64,000 bases of DNA from Epiperipatus broadwayi. Lineage: Eukaryota > Onychophora > Udeonychophora > Euonychophora > Peripatidae. Positions within the stretch are counted from its first letter, which is position 1. Each line of letters opens with the position of its first letter. Shown in pieces: positions 22,488 through 33,887 of this stretch. The stretch covers positions 1 to 64,000 of the forward strand of contig JAQFVV010000142.1 of NCBI GenBank assembly GCA_028023455.1. The letters are read 5' to 3'. The notes under the pieces were generated by a model. That model was not told the DNA's origin. It saw only the letters and a program-made list of their open reading frames with translations, and made no database searches. The translations under genes were made by a program, and so were the position numbers.

Positions 22488-23589
22488 AATATATATATGT
22501 AAATTAATAATTGAATAACTGTTAATCTTAAAATTAAAAAAAATGAATTAATTATAAATGTAGACATTGTTTTAGTTTTATCAAAAATTGTTGCAGAGTA
22601 TATACAGTAAAAATTGCTAGGCTTATAACTAACTATTATACAGATGTAGATTTGATAAACACATAGAAGTAGAAGATAAATTAGAATTCATGCTAATAGC
22701 CTCTGTACTCTAACAATGAAATGGAGCACTCATCCATTTAACTAATGAAGCAAAAAAAAAATTAAAACAAAATATAATTAGTAAGAACTCAAGAACCAAA
22801 AACAATATATTTAGCAAAAACAAATGAAACATGGTATCAATATAAATATTACAAAACAAATCTGAAAATAATAAATTTTATTAAAAAAGTAATATACATA
22901 GTCATTAAACAATATATTTTCAGTGATTAATACAGCAATCTGTGAGAAAGTAAATTAGCAATGAGGGTAAATGCAATTCTATAAAAACAAACATGTTGAT
23001 TAAATATAAATGTGAATTTAATAAAACTAATATAAAAAGTAAGCTGTATAATCCATAAAAAAGTAATTGTCAGCAATAAATTAAAAAGAAATTTAATTCT
23101 TAAAAAAACTGGTTATATATGAAAAATATAAAAATAAAAACAAAACAATGAAAGCCATAAAAAATAGTCATTATTGTAAATATTTGTTTTCATTTTGTTA
23201 TTTACTTTTAAGATTAAATGTATTATAGATATTGTTATAAATGTAATTTTTATATGCTTACTTTCTATGGCAGCCACAATTTTTTATTTTCCCCATACAG
23301 TCTCACAAGAATAACTAATTTTTATGGCATCATCCATTTTTCATTTTCCTCATATATGAACAGTTTGTTGTGTTTAATTTTTTATGGATTAATTGGTTCA
23401 AGTAATTTTTATGAAAGACATAGCTTCTGACAAGTGGTATTTTTATTATTTTTTTTAAAAAAATCATTGTAAAAGAGGACTTATCTACAAAATTTGTTTG
23501 TCTTTACATTAATTATAGAAAATTAGAATATTAATATATTTCAAATTAGTTAAAATCAAATAATTCAGTAGTATTAATTCTTCAACCAC
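22488..23589. other. AT-rich filler
   Basis: A-rich sequence with no gene or dispersed repeat recognised. The 70-codon frame at 23218-23430 is low-complexity and not supported. Confidence 0.6.
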
Positions 23590-24352
23590 CTCTTACGAGG
23601 CATCTCATCGACATCTGACATCACTCTAATTCTGCTAGTTTTAATGGTAGAATATTCGTTTTACAGTTATTGATTAGGTTTTTAAAAGTTCTGTAAGATG
23701 GTGCCCTCTTCCGAATTATTTTACAAGTAAAAAATCAAAAAAACCGCATTTAAAACTAAACAAAGAAGAACCTTGTCGGTGATTGGCTGTCAGCTGGCTC
23801 TCAGCCGAAAAAGACATTCTGATTGGCTGGAAAGAACAAAGAAACTGCCTGATCAAAGAAAATAAAGAAAAACGCTGAGATTTTCATTTCGAATGTAATT
23901 TAAAATATTAAAAAAATATAAAATGAGAAATTAAAATAGTTTTTTAAAAAATATACTAAAAAAACAAAATTATTTTCGAAAAATATTGAAGATTTTAGTA
24001 AAAATATTTAAGATTTAGCAAAAAGAAATCTTTACTTTTCCAGAATGTAAAATTAAAAAAAAGCGTTTGCGTCAGCACTTTTTTGTTTAGACATTCGCTT
24101 TATATTTGCCGAAATTGAATATATTTTATAATAAATAAATAGCAATTTATTTTTGAAAGAACTTTCGTTCTCTTTCATAACCTGAAAAATTAGTAATATA
24201 CTTTTTATAAATGTATCTGAATTGAATTTAATATTATAGGTGAATATGTTTTAACAATAGGCTTTGTCTTCAGTTTGTGAGTTGGCCAATTAAAAGATTT
24301 GATTTTTACCTCATACAACCAATAATATAATTAGTGGTTAAAGGGTTAATAT
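23590..24352 (+). repeat. Interspersed ~750-bp repeat, copy a
   Basis: Direct match to 42345-43092 from TTACGAGGC to ATAATATAATTAGTGGTTAA. It has no coding capacity. It contains two GATTGGCT motifs (inverted CCAAT boxes) around 23783 and 23820, and a forward CCAAT near 24322, so it may be a promoter-bearing unit such as a solo LTR. I could not fix terminal TG/CA dinucleotides or a target duplication. Confidence 0.65.
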
Positions 24353-24466
24353 TTAAAAATTATAAACAAAAATTAAATATAAGTAAATAGATTAAATATG
24401 CACAGCTGCGGTATCATCTTATATATCTATGTTCTACATGAAAAGTTAACCAGATAAACATTTTAC

Positions 24467-24932
24467 TAGATGGCTACTCTATCTTTTCCAAAGACTTTAT
24501 CATGTGTTTGAAGTGTTAGTATTCAGTCATTTATAGTTAAAATCTGCAAAGCACATGTACAACAGCTTAATGCTGTTTAAATATTACACTTTATAAACAT
24601 CACGCTATATAAAATAATTGATTTATTTACATACATTTAATTTCAAATAAGAATGACGTATTGTAAATTCTAGTAAATTTCACCAGTGTCATTCATTCAA
24701 GCATGTAATGCTTTCACTTTCAAACACTTAAGATTTGCCCATACAAAAGCATTTGGGTTCGAAAAGATAGATGGCCACTCTATCTTTTCCAAAGACTTTA
24801 TCATGTGTTTGAAGTGTTAGTATTCAGTCATTTATAGTTAAAATTTGCAAAGCACATGTGCAACAGCTTAATGCTGTTTAAATATTACAGTTTATAAACA
24901 TTGCGCTGTATAAAATAATTGATTTATTTATA
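24467..24932 (+). repeat. Spaced duplication, 301-bp period
   Basis: About 165 bp (TAGATGGCTACTCTATCTTT to ATAATTGATTTATTTA) recurs 301 bp downstream with a few changes. The spacer at about 24634-24767 is not duplicated. Confidence 0.85.
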
Positions 24933-25393
24933 TAATTATACATGTGAGTTTGGACAATTCCCCAAGATATCAAATCATAATTCAAGCTGCAAAATATAAA
25001 ACAGCTAACACTATCTGATGCTAATTTAGTATGCACTTTTTATCATTTTGGATGCAAGGTGAACCCCAAAACTACCACAGATACAAACAAATGATAAATG
25101 CTGTAAGAAATTTGTATAGTAAAGTGATTCAGATATTTTATTCAGTCCACATAAATTTAGGGATTTTTAAAAAATAAAATAAAATAAAAACAATAACAAC
25201 AGGGCATTAATAGAAATAAGTGTAATGAGGTGATTTTTGTCATTGGCTATGTGAGCAGTCACTTTGGGCTTTCTTTCCTGTGTCCAAAATGGTAGAGAGC
25301 ATATACTAAATTGGTGCCCATCATTTTTTTTCAAATAGATGCTTAACATTTGAAATGTCACAAAATCATGTGCCAAAAAAGCTTTTCATGTGT

Positions 25394-25396
<3 letters not shown>
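24933..25396. other. AT-rich filler
   Basis: Nothing recognised. The 69-codon minus-strand frame at 25167-25376 has no motif. Confidence 0.6.

Positions 25397-25480
<84 letters not shown>
25397..25480. repeat. (AT)n microsatellite
   Basis: About 84 bp of pure AT directly downstream of the Penelope-like element's 3' end. Confidence 0.98.
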
Positions 25481-25483
<3 letters not shown>

Positions 25484-26476
25484 AAACCATAAAACAATAC
25501 AATACTAGATTAAATCCAAAATTTTACCAAAATCCTTACACAACCATGGTTTCATCTACTACAAATAGACCTTCTCAAGTGAAAATCAAACTAAAGAAAA
25601 ACATATATATATATACAAACAAACAAACCTTCCCATAATTCATTTCAAACCCCACCTTCCCTTAATATCAAAAAAAGTCTTCATAAGATTGATAGCCTCA
25701 GAATCAAGGAGTTTTATCATCAAAGTCTCCTTTATTCTTCTTTTTAACTCATTCTTTTCATAAAAAATAACCGAAGCATTGTTAAACAATATTCTATGAC
25801 CTGTATTCAATTCATGAATATATAAAGCTGAGTTAAGATACCTATGTTTAACTCTACTTATATGAAGCTTAACCCTTTCATTAAGGCTAAATTTACTCTG
25901 GCCTACATAAAATTTACCACAGCTACATGGAATTTTATAAACAATACCAGGAATAGACCCACTATCAATAGACTGCTTTTAACCATTAAGTAATGAATTC
26001 AAATCAGAACCTTTCCTCCATGCAACCTTCATTTCACCTACCAAATGACTATTCCTATAAACCAAATTATATATTGATGCTTTAAATGGTAAAGACATAT
26101 ATAATCATCACCCTTACCAACAAAATTCTTATCATCCAAATCATGACTATAAACATTATTATCAAATACCACATTTTTAATAAAATCATGATCATAACCC
26201 AATTTTACATATTCAGCAGCAAATTGACTTCTTTGAATATCAGCATCATTATTAAAATTATTAAGCCTTCTATTCCGACAACAAAAATTAAACAAAGACA
26301 TTTTCTTATATATAAAAGGCTGATAACTATCAGGCCTAATCATATTTTTCAAATTTTTAGGTTTTATAAAATGACTACAAAACAAAACATCATTAACCTT
26401 CTCAACATTTAAATCTAAAAACTTTAATTTTACAAAATCAAAAACACCCCCTCAATTGTAAACTTAATACTAGAAT

Positions 26477-26478
<2 letters not shown>
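25481..26478 (-). mobile_element. Penelope-like retroelement, 5'-truncated
   Basis: A minus-strand fragment with the C-terminal half of a Penelope-like polyprotein and about 160 bp of 3' untranslated sequence. It is bounded on both sides by (AT)n tracts (25397-25480 and 26479-26526). 5' truncation is usual for these elements. Nearly all of the RT is missing. Confidence 0.75.
25640..26460 (-). pseudogene. Penelope-like polyprotein C-terminus with GIY-YIG endonuclease
   Basis: Read on the minus strand from 26460, a segment containing KFLDLNVEKVNDVLFC resembles the end of a Penelope-type RT, followed by a linker (NFCCRNRRLNN ... RSQFAAEYVKLGY). A second stretch then carries GEMKVAWRKGSDLNSLL and the endonuclease (25640-25960). 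GIVYKIPCSCGKFYVG gives the GIY and YIG halves, with the Cys pair typical of Penelope elements. The catalytic Arg is probably in NERVKLHISRVK and the catalytic Glu in RRIKETLM. The stop is at 25640-25642. Breaks: one frameshift near 26100 and one in-frame TAA just upstream of the endonuclease. The nuclease would nick target DNA for reverse transcription; here it is dead as a whole but well conserved. Confidence 0.8.

Positions 26479-26526
<48 letters not shown>
26479..26526. repeat. (AT)n microsatellite, target of element 2
   Basis: 48 bp of pure AT interrupted on its right by LTR element 2; AT resumes at 31023 on the other side of that element. Confidence 0.95.
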
Positions 26527-26528
<2 letters not shown>

Positions 26529-28145
26529 AGCTGATATTCTAAGTCAGCTCATATATATATATAAGCTCACATATTTATAATTTGGCATAAATATTTTTGA
26601 AGTTAAATAGTTTGTAAAATGAAAAAAAAAATTAATTAACAAATGGTTTTGATTTAATGGAAAGGGTAAAAATTTTGAACTTTTATTTTGAGATAAACAA
26701 ATAAAATTGAATATAATTTATAAAAAAAAAATGTTAAAAGTGTTTAATTAAAAGGGAGAAAAATTCGAGAGATAAAAGGGTGGGGAAAAGAAAACAGAAT
26801 TAGATTCTTGGTAGTAATTATACTCTATTGTTGAAACTTTCACAAAGTAAAAATATTTGGTTAGTAATTGCTATTATGCTAATTAAAAAAAAAGATAAGA
26901 AAGAGTGGAGATAAGATCACTTTTAGGAGTTAGATCAGTTGACTTGACTTTTAGAGACCAGCAAGGACAATAAAGAAAGCAGCTGTGTTTCGAACAATAA
27001 AAATTATTATTATTGAAATTTAATTTTGCGGACTCTTGTCAAATGTATAGCGGCTAAAGTTATCACAACCTTCCCCTTTGGGGAATTGACCGCCACTCCA
27101 TCTGAATGAAGCTATCCAGAGAGTTATGGAGTGGAAGAAACGGATATTGCTAGCCGGACAACCAAAGGAACACTCATGGAATTCGCATATACAAGGACAA
27201 AGGCATGACCAATGGAATGTAAAACCTATGAAAATCAAGGCCACTCCGTTCTGATCGATCAGGGTAATTATAAACTTTTCCATTAATGAGAACTCTAGTT
27301 AAAAGCGTAATAGAACTTTATCTTTAATTTAATTTTCATTTATTATGTTTATTACGAATGTTTCAACAATAGAGGGGGGGAATAAATTTGTTTAATATTG
27401 TAATCTATTAATGTTAATTTTTCGTTCAATATTTTTTATGAAATATTGGAATAACTGTATTTTAAATTATTTAATATCTATTCGATCTAGAGAGTAACAA
27501 CAGGGTGGGGGTATAAAAGTGCGTCGCCAAGTAACAGAACCTTGGGGCATTACTCGTTTGTTAGTAGAAAATAAGGGAGGAATTGAAAGTATAAGAAAAT
27601 GAAAGACACTTATACGTTCATTGTAAGATTTTTGCAATTTATTTATTTACCAAAGAAAGTGGAGTTTAAAAATAAACTTCAGGAAAGATTAAAAATACTA
27701 TAAGTTGTCTTATATACACGTCTGCTAGAATTCGCAGTATTAGTGTAGGCGCGAGTAAATCTATGGTAAATATTTGGGAAGCATAATTAGAAAGTAAACA
27801 GAGGGAAAATCAGAAATTGTAAGTCAGTTCTTTCTGGATCGGATAGAATTATAAGGTTATTAATAATAAATAGTAGTAAAAGAAATTAAAAGTTTTTTTT
27901 TTGTCCAACGTATTCTTGAATTCTTGAATTATTTATAATAATTAGTGTTCTTAAAGGAAAACCCCTGTGAGATTATAATCAAAGTTTATAATCAGTGAAT
28001 CGTCGTTCAAAAATAAATAAAGACCAGGTTTATGTAAAGTTACGTGACCAGGTCCCAAGAGAGAAATCCTTGGTGGCGCCCTCGATGATGATTCTAATAA
28101 CTAAAATTCAGTTAGTAGGGGGAGAAAGAAAGTTGTCGTGTCACA
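26527..28145 (+). repeat. Element 2, 5' LTR
   Basis: Starts TGAGCTGATATT and ends GTGTCACA. The start forms a hairpin: TGAGCTGA (26527-26534) pairs perfectly with TCAGCTCA (26544-26551). It carries a TATA box at 27512 and AATAAA near 28013. Confidence 0.9.
27512..27519 (+). promoter_or_regulatory. Element 2 TATA box
   Basis: TATAAAAG preceded by GGGTGGGGG, a typical strong core promoter context. The equivalent site in the 3' LTR (about 30384) reads TAGAAAAG, so the downstream copy has lost it. Confidence 0.5.
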
Positions 28146-28348
28146 GAGGAGTGAGGGGGGAAAGTTAAAAAATAGCGCTTCCAACGTGTCGGGCTCGTTA
28201 ACAAGAGAAACGCCCAGAGATTAGAGTTAAAAGAGAGAGTAAATTTTTTAGTAAGGGGGTGGATTTCAGATGGTGGTGGTACGTCAGTATTCTCGTAGGG
28301 AAGGTTATGAGTTCGAATATAAAATTAAATAAAACAAAAGAATAAAAT

Positions 28349-29359
28349 ATGAGTGAGGACGAAAGTAGCATGGAAAGCCCGGTGGTAACATTTAAAAACC
28401 CCGAGCGGTGTCAGTTGCAAGAAATATTGAAAGCTATTGCTGAGCTCAAAGAAATTGTAATGGAAGACCGTAAAGAAATAAAAGAAATGAAAGGCATGAT
28501 ACAAGAATTGAGGAAAGATGTGAATGAATTAAAAGAGAGGGAAAAGAATAGGAACAATGAAAACAAAAAAGTAGTCATAGACCCAGAGGACCATAAAGTC
28601 AGTAAAGAGAAAGAAAAGGTAGAAAACGAAGAGACTGAGCAGTTTACAGAGGAAACTAAAGAAATCCCGAACAAGAAGGATATACAAATAAACCGAGAGA
28701 TAGAGGTAATAAAAAAAAAGCTCAACGAATCTGCAGAAGAGTTCGATAGGGTCACGTTGGCGAAATTTATACACATAAAAACATTTAAAGGGGAAAGGGA
28801 GGAAAGCCTCTTTGACTACCTGGACAGTCTAGATGATTTTTTCTACATCCATAGGTCGAAAGAAAAAGAGAAGATCATAATAGCAACGAGCCATTTGAGT
28901 GGTGCCGCTAGGGAATGGTGGAAGGCGGTAAATTACAAACCCCCTACATTCCAAGAATATCGAACTATGATTTTGCGAGGGTTTTGGAGCATTGAGAAAC
29001 AAGAAACCATACGCATGAAGATATCGCAAGAAAAGTATAAAGCGGACAAAGATGGTATGTACAGTCTGTTTTTTCAACGTCAAGTGGCAAAATTGAGAGC
29101 CTTGGAGGCATATCCGATGGATCAATTCCAGATAGTGTGAACTATCAGATTTAACTTTCCGTCAAGTGTGCAACGTAAGTTGGCCGAAAACCGTCGGTTA
29201 TCCATTGAGGAAGCATTAGAAATATTACAAGATATAGAATGGGAGGACCAGGGGGTAGGTGGAGAAAGTAAAGTTGCATGGGAGAACTGTAACGAACCCG
29301 CGAGTACGAGTAACTATAACCCCAAGAAAAGTTGGGACAAGTCACCGCGGGGCAATTAA
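28349..29359 (+). CDS. gag: Element 2 Gag (retrotransposon gag family)
   Basis: Starts at ATG 28349. The first 263 codons are open to a TGA at 29138-29140, after which the same frame continues open for 73 more codons to 29359. Residues 20-70 form a charged coiled coil and 70-125 a Lys/Glu-rich linker. From about 135 comes a Ty3/Gypsy capsid-type domain: FKGEREESLFDYLDSLDDFF, then EKIIIATSHLSGAAREWW (SGAAREWW at 184-191, the family hallmark). The post-TGA part (RKLAENRRLSIEEALEIL) looks like the capsid C-terminus, so the TGA is probably a recent nonsense mutation or, less likely, read through. There is no zinc knuckle. The N-terminal ES-P--FKNP motif is shared with element 1. Gag would assemble particles that package element RNA. 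Confidence 0.75.
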
Positions 29360-29401
29360 AGTCTTTTTTTTTATTGTTTTTTTTTATGACAAATGGGGCA
29401 A

Positions 29402-31022
29402 TGAGCTGATATTTTAAGTCAGCTCATATATATATAAGCTCACATATTTATAATTTGGCATAAATATTTTTGAAGTTAAATAGTTTGTAAAATGAAAAAA
29501 AGAATTAATTAACAAATGGTTTTGATTTAATGGAAAGGGTAAAAATTTTGAACTTTTATTTTGAGATAAACAAATAAAATTGAATATAATTTATAAAAAA
29601 AAATGTTAAAAGTGTTTAATTAAAAGGGAGAAAAATTCGAGAGATAAAAGGGTGGGGAAAAGAAAACAAAATTTGATTCTTGGTAGTAATTATACTCTAT
29701 TGTTGAAACTTTCACAAAGTAAAAATATTTGGTTAGTAATTGCTATTACGCTAATTAAAAAAAAAAGATAAGAAAGAGTGGAGATAAGATCGCTTTTAGG
29801 AGTTAGATCAGTTGACTTGACTTTTAGAGACCAGCAAGGACAATAAAGAAAGCAGCTGTGTTTCGAACAATAAAAATTATTATTATTGAAATTTAATTTT
29901 GCGGACTCTTGTCAAATGTATAGCGGCTAAAGTTATCACAACCTTCCCCTTTGGGGAATTGACCGCCACTCCATCTGAATGAAGCTATCCAGAGAGTTAT
30001 GGAATGGAAGAAACGGATATTGCTAGCCGGACAACCAAAGGAACACTCATGGAATTCGCATATACAAGGACAAAGGCACGACCAATGGAATGTAAAACCT
30101 ATGAAAATCAGACCACTCCGCTCTGATCGATTAGGGTAATTATAAACTTTTTCATTAATGAGAACTCTAGTTAAAAACGTAATAGAACTTTATCTTTAAT
30201 TTAATTTTCATTTATTATGTTTATTACGAATGTTTCAACAATAGAGGGGGAGAATAAATTTGTTTAATATTGTAATCTATTAATGTTAATTTTTCATTCA
30301 ATATTTTTTATGAAATATTGGAATAACTGTATTTTAAATTATTTAATATCTATTCGATCTAGAGAGTAACAACAGGGTGGGGGTAGAAAAGTGCGTCGCC
30401 AAGTAACAGAGAACCTTGGGGCGTTACTCGTTTGTTAGTAGAAAATAAGGGAGGAATTGAAAGTATAAGAAAACGAAAGACACTTATACGTTCATTGTAA
30501 GATTTTTGCAATTTATTTATTTACCAAAGAAAGTGGAGTTTAAAAATAAACTTCAGGAAAGATTAAAAATACTATAAGTCGTCTTATATACATGTCTGCT
30601 AGAATTCGCAGTATTAGTGTAGGCGTGAGTAAATCTATGGTAAATATTTGGGAAGCATAATTAGAAAGTAAACAGAGGGAAAATCAGAAATTGTAAGTCA
30701 GTTCTTTCTGGATCGGATAGAATTATAAGGTTATTAATAATAAATAGTAGTAAAAGAAATTAAAAGTTTTTTTTTGTCCAACGTATTCTTGAATTCTTGA
30801 ATTATTTATAATAATTAGTTAGTGTTCTTAAAGGAAAACCCCTGTGAGATTATATTCAAAGTTTATAATCAGTGAATCGTCATTCGAAAATAAATAAAGA
30901 CCAGGTTTATGTAAAGTTACGTGACCAGGTTCCAAGAGAGAAATCCTTGGTGGCGCCCTCGATGATGATTCTAATAACTAAAATTCAGTTAGTAGGGGAA
31001 GAAAGAAAGTTGTCGTGTCACA
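29402..31022 (+). repeat. Element 2, 3' LTR
   Basis: Near-identical to 26527-28145, with the same TG...CA ends and terminal hairpin (29402-29426). It is followed by ATATATATATT, the other half of the AT target. Confidence 0.9.
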
Positions 31023-32456
31023 ATATATATATTAGTTAAATATATGCATATTATCTATATGTAACATAATGTAAATTATAAATGACTTAAACTCGATTTC
31101 AAACACTCTATATTTATCCAATCTATCTTATACAACTGATATACATGACCACATACATATGAAATAGGTAAATGATCTCCAATATATGTATTTTGTAATG
31201 AAATAGCACTCATCAGTTGGTCCAGATTACCATCACCCATACATATATACAATCAATGCTCAGTTTATATTAAGATAGCAAATCTTTAAACTTTAATGGT
31301 TAAGCTTCAATTTTTTCCACTCTACAACTCTTCAGCCATCCATTTCATTAAAAATCTGAGGATGAAATACTAAAGCCCTTGTTTCTGCCAATAATATTAT
31401 CATACCCATGTTAATCTTAAGTCAATCTGACCCCTCACATATAGGACCTTAATATGTTCATTCAATTACACAGAAGAAGGATTTTCCAATAATATAAAAT
31501 GACCATTTGCACTAGATGTCTCAGATGTATAGGAGGATTAGCAAACCTAGTAATTTTCCAGATGAGGGTAAAATCCATTACAGTCTAGATATAAATATAA
31601 CCTCATTTGTATTTGGTTTAGTTACAAGATTTCTCAATCTTTATACATTTAGTTTGATTAATGCAAACTATTCTTCTTCATTGATATAGCAATTTAGAAA
31701 ACAAAGGAATGCTAAAAAGTTTATTAAAAGTATTTATATGATTAGTCAAAACTGAGAATATATTGGAATATCTATAAAACATATGTGTAAGTATAGTTTA
31801 TTTTTGTAATTACATAAATATTATTTCACTTATAAAACATTTCCCTTTTAAAAAACTATTCTAGAAAATCTACAAAGAGATTGCCACAATAGCCAATTGA
31901 ATTGAATAAAATTTATATGCAAATAAAGGCATTTTCATTAAATTAACAAATAAATAAACCCCACACAGTTAAAATGGTGTGACGTGAAAGAAGAGTTATT
32001 GGTTGTTGAATAAAAATTATTACCAAAAAAAAAAGAATAAACAAGTTAATCAAACTGCAAATGAGAAGTATTAGTGATATTATGATTAAGTAAATGTTTA
32101 AATTGTGTGTGCTAAGAAAATGTAAAGAGTTTGATTGTATATGAAATATTATATTGTTCATTAAAGACAGTTAAATTGTTGATCAATATTTATATGCTAA
32201 AAGGATTATATGTATTTGCTAATATATATATGTGTATGTGCAAGAGAATCTTAAATTTGAAAACACATCATGAAAATAGTTAATTCCTTGTATTTCCACT
32301 TGAGGATAAAATTATAGCTTATTTGAAATCATGTTTTTATATGTGTTTTCCTGAAGGTTTGTGATGATGGTGTTCTAGCTGTATTTTTATATTGGACTAT
32401 TTCCATAATCTAATATGTGAGTTTAATTTTATTTCAATATTCCAAATACATTCAAC
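31023..32456. other. AT-rich region with one interspersed repeat
   Basis: Apart from the repeat at 31140-31262, no gene is seen. The 72-codon frame at 31943-32161 is hydrophobic low-complexity and not supported. Confidence 0.5.
31140..31262 (-). repeat. Interspersed repeat, second copy of the 6786 family
   Basis: The reverse complement aligns with 6786-6902 over about 120 bp (GGAGATCATTTAC, CTGATGAGTGCT). No promoter box is associated here. Confidence 0.6.
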
Positions 32457-32665
32457 TGTTAGTAATATCACAGCAAACAAATGTTAGTAATATCACAGCA
32501 AACAGGTTAGTATGTGCACCAACTGTCAGTAATATCATAGCAAACAGATTAGTATATGCCTCAACTGTTAGTAATATCACAGCAAACAGATTAGTTTTTA
32601 CATTATTATTATTGTTTAGTAATATCACAGCAAACAGGTTAGTTTTTACATTATTATTATTGTTG
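32457..32665 (+). repeat. Minisatellite, five GTAATATCACAGCAAACA units
   Basis: The core GTAATATCACAGCAAACA occurs five times, separated by non-identical spacers of about 4-28 bp. The last two units share a longer spacer (GGTTAGTTTTTACATTATTA). It is open in one frame and gives a repeated SNITANRLV peptide, which follows from the repeat. Confidence 0.9.
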
Positions 32666-32698
32666 AATAAATTCCTGTCTGATATTTGAATACCTCAG

Positions 32699-32701
<3 letters not shown>

Positions 32702-32765
<64 letters not shown>
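32702..32765. repeat. (AT)n microsatellite
   Basis: 64 bp of pure AT. Confidence 0.97.
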
Positions 32766-32769
<4 letters not shown>

Positions 32770-33144
32770 AATCAAATATTTCCATGGATTGTTATTATAA
32801 TACAGAATATAAAAATATCCATAGAAACAGAGAAAACTTTTAACTTTTGATGTTGCTAAGAAACTATCAATTACTATTAAGTGTCAATCCCTGATGTTAA
32901 ACAAAATTTCTCATTAATCTATAATAATTTTCAACAAAAAACTCAAACAAAAAAGCTATTATAGATTTTAAAAAAAAAACTTGTTTAGCCTCTGGGATTG
33001 TCAACTCGTAGTAATTGATAGTTTTTGGTGACATTAATGGTTAAAATTTATCTTTATTTACATGGATATACTTTCATATTTATATATTATAGCCAATAAT
33101 GCTCAAGGCCAGATAAGTTTATAAAAATAAATTCATTAAAACCA

Positions 33145-33625
33145 GTAAACACTTAGACATTACCAATATCAATAACAATTAACAAAGTCAATCTGTTGTC
33201 AAGGCAACCTCCTTTTAAAAATAAGGGTGGAAATTCACTAAAATGTAAAATGTGGAAATCGACCTTTATTTATATCTAATACATTTATATAGACACTAAA
33301 GATTGCAACTGGAACATAGATTTTGAAAATTATAATTGCAATTTGAATGTTATAATTGATTATTTGTTAATCTGCATTCAAAATAGATTATGTTTATTTG
33401 TTTAATGAGTTTTATTTAATCTTCTTTGTATCAATAATTTACTCTCTGTGGTTAAGTTGCAATCTTTAGTCTCTATATAAACATATTAGAATATAGACAA
33501 AGATTAATTTTCACCTTTTATGTAGAGGATTTCCACCTTTATTGTTAAAAAATGCCTTGAAAGCAGATTAACATTGGTGATTGTTATTAATATTGGTAGT
33601 GCCTAAGCGTTGACTGCTTTCAATA
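33145..33625. repeat. Palindromic (foldback) repeat
   Basis: Left arm (about 33147-33318: ACACTTAGACATTACCAATA ... TGTTGTCAAGGCAA ... CTAAAGATTGCAAC) and right arm (about 33452-33612, reverse complement) are inverted copies separated by about 130 bp. The right arm plus loop also matches the single-arm copy at 11743-12045. The structure is therefore either a foldback element or two family members inserted head to head. Confidence 0.7.
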
Positions 33626-33887
33626 AATTTATATATATATTGAGATGATTATGTGTCTCATGGCATACAACAATATTGTAGTGTATTTAAATATGTGTAC
33701 ATATATAAAATTGAAAGAAAAAGTAGAAATAAACCCAAACAATTTTTTTGTAGATATTTTCTATATTACACTGGAAGAACAGTTAAGGATTAAGCAATTT
33801 TGAATTTAAAAAAATATTATATATTCAACATAGTGTGCTCTCAGATCCAAGACTCCTCACTGATGATGGCCACAAGCCAGAAACTAG

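Larger units (their letters stand above)
26527..31022 (+). mobile_element. LTR retrotransposon, element 2 (gag-only, young)
   Basis: Two LTRs of about 1.62 kb, TG...CA, flank a 1.26-kb interior that contains only a gag gene. By eye the LTRs differ at roughly 30 positions, so the insertion is fairly recent. It sits inside an (AT)n tract, with ATAT on both sides fitting a 4-6 bp target duplication. There is no room for pol. LTR-gag-LTR structures of this kind are known in plants as TR-GAG elements and must borrow RT and integrase. No clear primer-binding site or strong polypurine tract is visible. Confidence 0.9.

Noticed and set aside
26038-26385. 115-codon minus-strand frame as a separate gene
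   Set aside because: It is the linker part of the Penelope-like polyprotein, shifted relative to the nuclease frame.
32417-32689. 90-codon frame with repeated SNITANRLV, or a CRISPR array
   Set aside because: The peptide repeat follows from the minisatellite. Spacers are too short and irregular for CRISPR, and the context is eukaryotic.
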